Below, in pieces: positions 30,023 through 37,546 of a stretch of DNA of 64,000 nt (within the stretch, counting starts at the first letter, position 1; each line of letters opens with the position of its first letter). Source of the stretch: Alistipes sp. (GTDB taxonomy: Bacteria; Bacteroidota; Bacteroidia; Bacteroidales; Rikenellaceae); NCBI GenBank assembly GCA_022782405.1, contig JALFNK010000003.1, positions 82,979 to 146,978 on the forward strand, read 5' to 3'. The position numbers were made by a program, and so were the translations under genes. The notes below the pieces were generated by a model, which did not search any database, had not been told where the DNA came from, and saw only the letters and a program-made list of their open reading frames with translations.

Positions 30023-30053
30023 TCGGACGGAAGCATACGCCGTCCGGATTTTT
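30023..30053 (+). terminator. Terminator after the rarA-phosphoesterase operon
   Basis: An 8-bp stem (30023-30030 with 30040-30047, one G-T pair) followed by ATTTTT. Confidence 0.75.
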
Positions 30054-30133
30054 CCGCAGCCGCCACCCTCCGTTCATAAAATAACCCATCGCGCGCATCG
30101 TTATCCGATCGGAACCAAAAAGACGATGCACCC

Positions 30134-32587
30134 ATGCAACTGAAGATTTCGAAAACGCTGGAGGGGCTCATCGCCCGCACGGCTTTCAATACCACGAAGG
30201 CGGGAATCACCCACTCGCTCAAGGATTTTCTCGCGCTGGAACTGCTCCGGGAGGAGGGTTCGCTCGCCTTTCAGCTTCTCTCGACACGCCTCCGGGACTG
30301 GGAACTCCACCAGATCCGGCTGCGTATCGAACACGAGATCCGCAACACCGGAGTCCGGCCCGGAAACCGCTCGCCCGAGGAGTTCTTCCGCGACTTCGCC
30401 GACGAACTGCGCACGAAGGCGGAGACGCCGCGGAGCATCACGACCGCGCACGCCCTGCTCGCCATAGTCCGCGACCGCACGACCGCAACGGCCCGCATTC
30501 TCGAAATGTACGGAACAACCGCCGACATACTGGCCGGGGAGCTGCAGCGCTTCGCCGCAGGGAACGACTTCCGCACCGAGATCGCCATAAATCCCGACGG
30601 TCCGGTTCCTGCCGAAAACACGAAAGAACCGGACATCCCCCGATCGCTCGAAAAATTCGGCACGGACCTCACGCGCCTGGCCCGCGAAGGGGCGATCGAT
30701 CCGGTGATCGGGCGCGACGGCGAGATCGAGCGCGTCGTGCAGATCCTCTCGCGGCGCAAGAAGAACAACCCGCTGCTGATCGGCGAAGCCGGCGTCGGCA
30801 AGAGTGCCGTCGTCGAGGGACTGGCCCTGCGTATCGCGCGCGGCGAGGTGCCCTACACGCTCGCCGACCGCAGCATCTTCTCGCTCGACGTCGGAGCGCT
30901 CGTCGCCGGCACGAAATTCCGCGGAGAGTTCGAGGAGCGCCTGCAGCAGCTTCTCGACGACTTGCGGCGCTCACCGCAGACGATCCTCTTCATCGACGAG
31001 ATACACACCATCGTCGGGGCCGGCGCGACACAGGGGAGCCTCGACACGGCCAACATGCTCAAACCGGCTCTCGCTCGCGGCGAAATCCGGACCATCGGAG
31101 CCACGACACCCGACGAATACCGCACATCGATCGAAGCCGACGCGGCGCTCGAACGCCGTTTCCAGCGCGTGGCCGTCGAACCCACATCGCCCGAAACCAC
31201 GCTGCAGATCCTGCGCAGCATTGCCCCGAACTACGAACGCCACCACAACGTCCGCTACTCGGAGGAGGCTCTGCACGCCTGCGTAACTCTTACGGGCCGC
31301 TACATCACCGACCGCCAGTTCCCGGACAAGGCAATCGACCTGCTCGACGAGGCGGGTTCACGGGCCCATCTGCGCTCCGCCCGCGAACCCGAGATGCTGC
31401 GATCGATGGAGAGCGAGCTCGAGACCGTGCGGCAGGCGCACCGCGAAGCGGTCCGGGCACTGGCCTACGAGAAGGCCCTGTCGACACGGCACGACGAGGT
31501 CGCACTCCGCGACCGGATCGAAGTGCAACGCACCGCATGGCGCCGGCACCTCGAAGAGAACCCTGCGCAGATCACCGAAGAGGAGATCCGGCAGATCATC
31601 ACCGAGATGACGGGAATCCCCGCCGAGCGGATTTCGGCGGGGGATGCCCGCCGGCTGCGGGAACTCGGCGGGCATCTCGCGCGGCGCGTCGTAGGACAGC
31701 CGCAGGCCATCGAGCGCATCGCCCGCACGATCCGCCGCTCCCGGTCGGGACTTCAGGAGGAGCACCGGCCGATCGGAGTCTTCCTCTTCGTGGGGCCCAC
31801 GGGCGTGGGCAAGACCCTCCTGGCGAAAGAGATCTCGAATTGGCTCTTCGACGAGCGCCGCGGACTAATCCGCATCGACATGTCGGAGTACGGCGAACGC
31901 CACAACATCGCCCGGCTGATCGGAGCGCCCCCGGGATATGTCGGCTACGGCGAGGGCGGACAGCTCACCGAAGCCGTACGCCGCCGACCCTACTCGGTGG
32001 TGCTGCTCGACGAGATCGAAAAGGCCCATCCCGAGGTTTTCAACACCCTGCTGCAGCTCTTCGACGAAGGACGCCTCACCGACGGTATGGGACGGACCGT
32101 GGATTTCCGCAACACGATCCTCATCATGACCTCGAACGTCGGATCGCGCGAAGCCGCACGGCGCCCCGCGCAGGTCGGCTACGGCACTTTCGCGCGACAG
32201 CGGCACGATACGGCGCCGCAGGAGAGCTACCGCAAGGCGCTCGAACAGGTCTTCGCGCCGGAATTCCTCAACCGTATCGACGACATTATCGTCTTCCGCT
32301 CGCTGGACGAGAAGGATGTAAGACAAATCATCGATCTGGAGATCGAGAGGCTTCTCCGGCGGACCGACCGGCTGGGATACCGTGTGCGCATCACCGACGG
32401 AGCCCGGCGCCGTCTGGCCTCGATGGGATACGAGGCCCGCTACGGAGCTCGGGCCCTCAAGCGCACGCTGGCCGACCAAGTCGAGGAACCGCTCGCAAGC
32501 CTGATCATCGACGGGAAACTCCGCGCGGGCGGCACGGTCGTCGTCGAATCGGACCGCACGCGGGGCGTACGTCTCCGCGTGGCCTGA
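30134..32587 (+). CDS. clpC: ClpA/ClpC-type ATP-dependent unfoldase
   Basis: An 817-residue Hsp100 protein with two AAA+ domains, the partner that feeds substrates to ClpP. The N-domain (about 1-140) shows degenerate Clp-N repeats. Walker A of D1 is GEAGVGKS (217-224), with Walker [10 protein letters not shown]; Walker A of D2 is GPTGVGKT (554-561). A short middle region (about 410-480) is of ClpC rather than ClpB length. The N-domain is quite diverged, so ClpA or ClpC is a matter of convention. No adaptor gene is adjacent; clpP and clpX lie about 20 kb away. A long UUCG-capped hairpin follows the stop. Confidence 0.9.
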   Translation: MQLKISKTLEGLIARTAFNTTKAGITHSLKDFLALELLREEGSLAFQLLSTRLRDWELHQIRLRIEHEIRNTGVRPGNRSPEEFFRDFADELRTKAETPRSITTAHALLAIVRDRTTATARILEMYGTTADILAGELQRFAAGNDFRTEIAINPDGPVPAENTKEPDIPRSLEKFGTDLTRLAREGAIDPVIGRDGEIERVVQILSRRKKNNPLLIGEAGVGKSAVVEGLALRIARGEVPYTLADRSIFSLDVGALVAGTKFRGEFEERLQQLLDDLRRSPQTILFIDEIHTIVGAGATQGSLDTANMLKPALARGEIRTIGATTPDEYRTSIEADAALERRFQRVAVEPTSPETTLQILRSIAPNYERHHNVRYSEEALHACVTLTGRYITDRQFPDKAIDLLDEAGSRAHLRSAREPEMLRSMESELETVRQAHREAVRALAYEKALSTRHDEVALRDRIEVQRTAWRRHLEENPAQITEEEIRQIITEMTGIPAERISAGDARRLRELGGHLARRVVGQPQAIERIARTIRRSRSGLQEEHRPIGVFLFVGPTGVGKTLLAKEISNWLFDERRGLIRIDMSEYGERHNIARLIGAPPGYVGYGEGGQLTEAVRRRPYSVVLLDEIEKAHPEVFNTLLQLFDEGRLTDGMGRTVDFRNTILIMTSNVGSREAARRPAQVGYGTFARQRHDTAPQESYRKALEQVFAPEFLNRIDDIIVFRSLDEKDVRQIIDLEIERLLRRTDRLGYRVRITDGARRRLASMGYEARYGARALKRTLADQVEEPLASLIIDGKLRAGGTVVVESDRTRGVRLRVA

Positions 32588-32643
32588 CAAGCACGGCATC
32601 CGCCGGAAAACTCCGGCAGGAACCGGCAGCGCACTTCACGGAA

Positions 32644-32689
32644 AACCGCAAGGCACTTTTTTCCTTCGGGAAAGAAGATCCTTGCGGTT
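32644..32689. terminator. Long hairpin with UUCG loop after clpC
   Basis: AACCGCAAGG (32644-32653) pairs with CCTTGCGGTT (32680-32689); an inner 9-bp stem with one mismatch (32656-32664 with 32669-32677) is closed by C(UUCG)G. It lacks a T-tract, and the TTG that may be the -33 of the next promoter is in its 3' arm. Confidence 0.65.
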
Positions 32690-32714
32690 ATTCGCGCCGA
32701 AATTCGTACCTTTG
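32682..32714 (+). promoter_or_regulatory. Probable promoter of the second MATE gene
   Basis: TTG at 32682-32684, a 22-bp spacer (slightly long) and TACCTTTG at 32707-32714, 19 bases before the start. Confidence 0.55.
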
Positions 32715-32733
32715 CCGTCCGAAACGAAACGAC

Positions 32734-34095
32734 ATGTACCGCTTCTCGACATACCGCAGACAATACCGGGCCAACCTGCGGCTGGCCCTGCCGATCGTAC
32801 TGACACAGGTGGGACAGATCCTCACGCAGGTTGCCGACAACCTCATGGTCGGCCGCTACGGAGGCGACGACCCCACGCCGCTGGCCGCCGTATCGTTCGG
32901 CGGCTCGGTCTTCTTCATCCTATTCATCGCCTCGATCGGCATCGCCCTCGGCATGACCCCGCTGGTCGGTGAACACTTCGCCCGCGGCGAACGGACGCAG
33001 GCCGCAGGACTGCTGCAGAACGGCATCCTCTTCTACACGCTGCTGGGATTCATCATGGCCGGGCTGCAATACGCCATCACGCCCCTGATGTTCCACCTCC
33101 GGCAACCCGTCGAGGTGGTCGAGATGGCCATTCCCTACTACCGGATGCTCGTTTACAGCATGCCCTTCGTGATGCTCTTCTTCGCCTTCAAGCAATTCCT
33201 CGAGGGTGTCGGCAACACGAAGGTCGAGATGGTCGTAACGATTCTCGCCAACGCCGCCAACATCGGCTTCAACGCCCTGTTCATCTACGGCAATCTGGGA
33301 TGTCCCGAGATGGGTGCCGAAGGTGCCGGACTGGGCACGCTGCTTTCGCGCGTGCTGGCGGCCGTGATGATCGTCGGCTACTTCTGCCACCACAGGGAGT
33401 ATCGCCGCTATCTCGACGGATTCTCGCACCGCGTGCTCTCCGCTGCGGTCGTGCGGCGCCTGACGCACATGGGACTGCCGATCGCCCTGCAGATGTTCCT
33501 TGAATCGTCGGCCTTCGTCGGTACGGGCATCATGATGGGCTGGTTCGGATCGGCCGCCATCATCAGCGCCAACCAGATCGCCATCACGCTCGGAAACTGC
33601 GCCTTCATGATCGTCATGTCGATCGGTGCGGCGACCACGATCCGCGTATCGCACTGCTACGGCATGCGCGACATCGGGCAGCTGTCCCTCGCAGCCAAAG
33701 CCTCCTACCACCTCGTACTGGTATGGAATGCGCTGGCCGCACTGGTTTTCATCTCCATGCGCCACCTCATCCCGACCTTCTTCACCTCGAACGCCGAGGT
33801 CATCGCCACGACCTCCACGCTGCTCGTCTTCGCTGCCCTCTACCAGCTTTCGGACGGCATACAGAATGTTTCGATAGGCGTTCTGCGGGGTATTCAGGAT
33901 GTGAAGATCATCATGCCGATCGCCCTGATCTCCTACTGGCTGCTGAACCTGCCGGTCGGCTATCTGCTGGGATTCACCCTCGGCATGGGTCCCTCGGGGC
34001 TCTACCTGGGTTTCGCAGTCGGTCTTTCGACGGCAGCCGTGCTGCTCATCAGACGCATCCGGCGCAGCATCGGGAAGCTCCGCGCGGCGAATTAA
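32734..34095 (+). CDS. MATE family efflux transporter (NorM-like)
   Basis: A 453-residue polytopic membrane protein, about 12 helices in two halves, of the NorM branch: LRLALPIVLTQVGQILTQVADNLMVG at the N-terminus and LQMFLESSAFVGTGIMMGWFG at the start of the second half. It would export drugs or cationic metabolites. The start at 32734 (MYRFSTYRRQYRANL) follows a promoter directly. It is not closely similar to the other MATE protein of the window (14181-15599). Confidence 0.93.
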   Translation: MYRFSTYRRQYRANLRLALPIVLTQVGQILTQVADNLMVGRYGGDDPTPLAAVSFGGSVFFILFIASIGIALGMTPLVGEHFARGERTQAAGLLQNGILFYTLLGFIMAGLQYAITPLMFHLRQPVEVVEMAIPYYRMLVYSMPFVMLFFAFKQFLEGVGNTKVEMVVTILANAANIGFNALFIYGNLGCPEMGAEGAGLGTLLSRVLAAVMIVGYFCHHREYRRYLDGFSHRVLSAAVVRRLTHMGLPIALQMFLESSAFVGTGIMMGWFGSAAIISANQIAITLGNCAFMIVMSIGAATTIRVSHCYGMRDIGQLSLAAKASYHLVLVWNALAALVFISMRHLIPTFFTSNAEVIATTSTLLVFAALYQLSDGIQNVSIGVLRGIQDVKIIMPIALISYWLLNLPVGYLLGFTLGMGPSGLYLGFAVGLSTAAVLLIRRIRRSIGKLRAAN

Positions 34096-34107
34096 AAAAT
34101 TTTTTCG

Positions 34108-34115
34108 TATCTTTA
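34108..34115 (+). promoter_or_regulatory. Possible -7 box for the RicT-like gene
   Basis: TATCTTTA, one base off consensus, only eight bases before the first ATG, which slightly favours the second ATG (34133) as start. Confidence 0.4.
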
Positions 34116-34123
34116 CGCAAATT

Positions 34124-35671
34124 ATGCCTACGATGGAGAACGAAAAACCCCATAACAACCGATTCAAACCCGAAATAGGCCGCGGCTGCGCCTTCTGCGA
34201 CTGCGGCGCCGAGGTCGAGGCCCGGCCCTGCGACGGCTGCTTCAAGCTGCACGAGACGGCCTGGCTCGACGAATACCCCGTCAATGTACCCACCGACATC
34301 GTCGAGGTGCGCTTCAAGAATACCCGGCGGTCGTTCTACCAGAATGTGAACAATCTGCCGCTCAAGCGCGGCGACATCGTTGCCGTCGAAGCCTCGCCCG
34401 GACACGACATCGGCATCGTCTCGCTCACGGGCGACCTGGTGGCCCGGCAGATGCGCCGCACGGGATTCAACCCCTACAACGGCGAATTCAAGAAGATCTA
34501 CCGCAAGGCCAAACCCTACGATATCGAGCGCTGGCAGGAGGCTATCGCCCTCGAGCATGAGACGATGATCGCCTCGCGGCAGATCGCCGCCGACATGGGC
34601 CTCAACATGAAGATCGGCGACGTGGAGTATCAGGGCGACAAGATCAAGGCCATTTTCTATTATATCGCCGACGAGCGCGTGGATTTCCGCGAACTGATCA
34701 AGGTCTTCGCCGAGCGGTTCCACATCCGCATCGAGATGAAGCAGATCGGCGCCCGCCAGGAGGCCGGCCGCATCGGCGGGCTCGGAGCCTGCGGACGCGA
34801 ACTGTGCTGCGCTTCGTGGATGTCGAGCTTCTCGAGTGTTACGACCGGCGCGGCGCGCGTGCAGGACATATCGCTCAATCCCCAGAAGCTGGCCGGACAA
34901 TGCTCGAAGCTCAAATGCTGCATGATGTACGAGTATGACACCTATGTCGATGCCCGCAAGGAGTTTCCGCGATTGCGCGAGCCGCTGCAGACGATCGACG
35001 GCGAGTGGTTCCTCGTCAAGAGCGACGTATTGGCCGGAACGATGACCTTCTCGTCGTCCAAGGAGGCGATGGTCAATGTTACGACACTGCCCGTGGCGCG
35101 CGTAAAGGAGATCCTGGCGCTGAACCGCCAGGGCAAGAAGGCTGACCAGCTGCAGCATGCCGAAGCGCTGCGCACAGAGGTCGAGGAACCTACCTACCGT
35201 ACGGAAGAGGACAGCATCACGCGCTTCGACCAGGCCAAACGCCGCAAACGGGGCGGCCGCAACCGCAATAAGGGCGGAGAGAAGGCAGCACCGAACAACA
35301 CTCAGAACAAAAGCCGGCAGGAATCGGCCGACAAAGGTTCCGAAACCCCGAAGGAGGAGTCGGCACGCCCGGCACGCGAAGACGTCCGCAACGATCGCCG
35401 CGGACGCCGCAACAACGAACGGCAGAACGGAGAGAAAAAAACGAACGACCGTAAGGAGGGGCAACGCCAGAGCACTCCGGCAGAGGCCCGCGACAGAAAC
35501 CGGTCCGAACGCGAGGCACCGGCAAACGGAGCAGCGCCGCAGGAACATACGGAAAACGGAACGGGCAACCGCAACCGCCGCCGCAACCGCCATCGCAACG
35601 GAGGCGGCGACCAGACCGCTCCGGCCGGGAAAAAGGGCGGAGACAACGGTCCGGCACCTCAAAACGCTTAA
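34124..35671 (+). CDS. PSP1 domain protein, RicT/YaaT-like, with basic low-complexity tail
   Basis: A 515-residue cytoplasmic protein. Residues about 1-350 hold the PSP1/RicT domain with its conserved cysteines (CAFCDCGAEVE, ACGRELCCASW and GQCSKLKCCMMYEY); in Bacillus, RicT works with RicA and RicF as an Fe-S complex controlling RNase Y and phosphorelay. The last 150 residues are a disordered tail rich in Arg, Asn, Gly and Glu (RRKRGGRNRNKGG and similar), which looks RNA-binding. The start may instead be Met 4 at 34133. It precedes the GldH-like gene by ten bases, a neighbourhood that recurs in Bacteroidota. Confidence 0.88.
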   Translation: MPTMENEKPHNNRFKPEIGRGCAFCDCGAEVEARPCDGCFKLHETAWLDEYPVNVPTDIVEVRFKNTRRSFYQNVNNLPLKRGDIVAVEASPGHDIGIVSLTGDLVARQMRRTGFNPYNGEFKKIYRKAKPYDIERWQEAIALEHETMIASRQIAADMGLNMKIGDVEYQGDKIKAIFYYIADERVDFRELIKVFAERFHIRIEMKQIGARQEAGRIGGLGACGRELCCASWMSSFSSVTTGAARVQDISLNPQKLAGQCSKLKCCMMYEYDTYVDARKEFPRLREPLQTIDGEWFLVKSDVLAGTMTFSSSKEAMVNVTTLPVARVKEILALNRQGKKADQLQHAEALRTEVEEPTYRTEEDSITRFDQAKRRKRGGRNRNKGGEKAAPNNTQNKSRQESADKGSETPKEESARPAREDVRNDRRGRRNNERQNGEKKTNDRKEGQRQSTPAEARDRNRSEREAPANGAAPQEHTENGTGNRNRRRNRHRNGGGDQTAPAGKKGGDNGPAPQNA

Positions 35672-35681
35672 AGGGACGACG

Positions 35682-36122
35682 GTGAAACGACTTGCATGCC
35701 TGCTTCTTGTCGTTGCGACCGGCGTCGCAGCGGGCAGCTGCACACAATCCGGCCGATCGTATGCCGTGGATGTCGATCCCCGGTGTTGGGAGACGAAGGC
35801 CGCTCTCACCCTGCCGAACCACGACACCCTCACGTTGTGCGATGTGGGAATCTTTCTGCGCTGCAACGACCGGTTCACCGAAGATACGCTGACACTGCGC
35901 ATAGAGACCATCACCCCCGATTCGCTGCGTGTCGAGGAGTATCTCTGCATTCCTTTTCCGCAAATCCGCACTCCGGCTGCCGTTGCCCGGGAAACGAAGG
36001 CGGCATATCGCCGTCGCGTACTTTTCGGACAGAGCGGCGACTACCGGTTGATCCTGACACCGACCCGCTCCGTACGGGGTGTCGAAGCGGTCGGAGCCAC
36101 CATTGAAGCAACAACCCCGTAA
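35682..36122 (+). CDS. gldH: GldH-like lipoprotein
   Basis: A 146-residue lipoprotein starting at GTG 35682 (VKRLACLLLVV) with lipobox AAGSC (Cys about residue 20). The mature domain has the GldH outline: a Trp-containing start (PRCWETKAALTLPN), a beta-rich middle, and an end with YRLILTPTRSVRGVEAVGATIE, like the region that closes GldH. GldH is needed for gliding in Flavobacterium, but homologues persist in non-gliding Bacteroidales. The assignment rests on weak similarity plus position after the PSP1 gene. There is no nearer in-frame ATG that keeps the signal. Confidence 0.6.
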   Translation: MKRLACLLLVVATGVAAGSCTQSGRSYAVDVDPRCWETKAALTLPNHDTLTLCDVGIFLRCNDRFTEDTLTLRIETITPDSLRVEEYLCIPFPQIRTPAAVARETKAAYRRRVLFGQSGDYRLILTPTRSVRGVEAVGATIEATTP

Positions 36123-36214
36123 CAGAAACCCGAATCCGCAAACGGCCGGAGCCTGCCGGACAAGGCGCTCCCAAAGCCCCGAACTGACGCGATTCCGAAA
36201 AGAGACCCGCAACC

Positions 36215-36967
36215 ATGGGAAAAGACAAACTCCGCAAATTCCGCGAAAATCTCACCTTCGCCTGCTTTGTTCAGCCCGATTTCGACGAGGTATTCCGCCA
36301 GGACCACCCCTTGAAGGGGCATTGGCACGAAGCGTTTTTCCACAACGACCGCCCGATCGTCCTCGAGCTGGGATGCGGCAAGGGCGAATACACCGTGGCA
36401 CTGGCCGAGCGCGACCCCTCGCGCAACTACCTGGGCATCGACATCAAGGGTGCACGCATGTGGCGGGGTGCAAAAACCGCCACCGAACGCGGCATGAAGA
36501 ACGTCGGCTTTCTACGAACACGCATCGAATTCATCAACAGCCTCTTCGCCGAAGGAGAGGCCGCCGAAATCTGGATCACCTTCCCCGATCCGCAGCTCAA
36601 GACCCGCAGGGCCAAAAAACGGCTCACCTCACCCCTCTTTCTGGAATACTACGCCCGCATGCTGCAACCCGGAGGTCTGATCCATCTGAAAACGGACTCA
36701 AAGCATCTCTATGCCTATACGAACGCCGTAATCCGCCACTTCGGACTCCCCTGTACCGTATCGAACGACGACATCTACGGCTCGGGGTATGCCGACGAGG
36801 TGCTCTCCGTGAAGACCGCCTACGAGAGCCGCTTCCTCGGCATGGGCCTGCCGATCACCTACACCTGTTTCTCGCTCGGCGGACAGCGCGACTTCCCCTG
36901 GTTCGACTGGGAGGAGGACGAGAAGCTCGAAAAGGACAACGAAGAGGTCCGGCATACAGGACACTGA
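36215..36967 (+). CDS. trmB: tRNA (guanine-N7-)-methyltransferase
   Basis: A 250-residue SAM-dependent enzyme that makes m7G46 in tRNA. Motif I is VLELGCGKGEYTV (about 49-61), the catalytic-loop signature is WITFPDPQLKTRRAKKRL, and a TDSKHLYAYT follows. The first 45 residues are the usual N-terminal strand region of Bacteroidota homologues. The gene is followed by a good terminator, separating it from the BlaI-like regulator. Confidence 0.96.
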   Translation: MGKDKLRKFRENLTFACFVQPDFDEVFRQDHPLKGHWHEAFFHNDRPIVLELGCGKGEYTVALAERDPSRNYLGIDIKGARMWRGAKTATERGMKNVGFLRTRIEFINSLFAEGEAAEIWITFPDPQLKTRRAKKRLTSPLFLEYYARMLQPGGLIHLKTDSKHLYAYTNAVIRHFGLPCTVSNDDIYGSGYADEVLSVKTAYESRFLGMGLPITYTCFSLGGQRDFPWFDWEEDEKLEKDNEEVRHTGH

Positions 36968-36988
36968 TGTACAACCCGATACATCGAA

Positions 36989-37027
36989 GCGATCCCGACA
37001 GCGGTTTCCGTTGCCGGGATCGTTTTT
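36989..37027 (+). terminator. Rho-independent terminator after trmB
   Basis: CGATCCCG (36990-36997) pairs with CGGGATCG (37015-37022), with additional inner pairing, followed by T5. Confidence 0.85.
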
Positions 37028-37056
37028 ATATAGGTATCTCTTTTTTTTTGCACAAT

Positions 37057-37111
37057 CTACTAATTTTTTAGAAGAAAAATTTGTTCTTCTAAATTTTTAG
37101 TAGTAATATTG
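37057..37111 (+). promoter_or_regulatory. Promoter and double operator of the BlaI-BlaR1-like operon
   Basis: Two similar dyads, TACTAATTTTTTAGAA (37058-37073) and TTCTAAATTTTTAGTA (37087-37102), have centres 29 bp apart and together form a 17-of-20 inverted repeat. The promoter is TTTG (37080-37083), 20 bp, TAATATTG (37104-37111). One dyad lies upstream of -33 and the other within the spacer, so a bound repressor would block polymerase. The BlaI-like gene starts 28 bases downstream. Confidence 0.75.
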
Positions 37112-37138
37112 CGGAGAGAAACCAAAATCGAGCAAACC

Positions 37139-37519
37139 ATGAATACGAAAAACAGCATACCCGAACTGACGCGCGGCGAGGAGGAGATCATGCAGATACT
37201 CTGGCAACTGGGCAACGGCGTGGTAAATGAAATCATCGCCCGCACCGAAGAACCGCATCCCAAGTACACCACGGTGGCAACTTTCCTCAAAATTCTCGAG
37301 AACAAGGGATTCGTCCGCCACGAGGCCGAAGGAAAGAGCCACCGCTACTACCCCGTCATCAGCCGCGAGGAGTACACGCGCGGCGTAATGTCGTCGATGC
37401 TCACGACCTACTTCGACGGTTCGCTGGCCCAGCTTGTCTCCTTCTTCTCGCAGCACGAGCAGATTTCGACAGGCGAGATGGAGGAGATTCTCAAGATCAT
37501 GCGGCAGGCTAAAAAATAA
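37139..37519 (+). CDS. BlaI/MecI/CopY-family repressor
   Basis: A 126-residue winged-helix repressor of the Penicillinase_R family. The DNA-binding half spans about residues 8-75 (LTRGEEEIMQILWQLGNGVVNEI, then TTVATFLKILENKGFVRHE), the dimerisation half follows. The family is released from DNA when a BlaR1-type protease cleaves the repressor. The ATG at 37139 is nearest the operator. The BlaR1-like gene starts 27 bases after the stop, so this is a two-gene sensor-repressor operon that likely regulates itself through the double dyad upstream. What else it regulates is unknown. Confidence 0.93.
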   Translation: MNTKNSIPELTRGEEEIMQILWQLGNGVVNEIIARTEEPHPKYTTVATFLKILENKGFVRHEAEGKSHRYYPVISREEYTRGVMSSMLTTYFDGSLAQLVSFFSQHEQISTGEMEEILKIMRQAKK

Positions 37520-37546
37520 CGTTCCACCACCCGACCACCGACCGAA

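Noticed and set aside
31537..34095. An 852-codon frame that would fuse a shadow of clpC to the MATE pump
   Set aside because: The first 400 residues are a frame-shifted image of clpC. A promoter and the ATG at 32734 mark the true MATE start.
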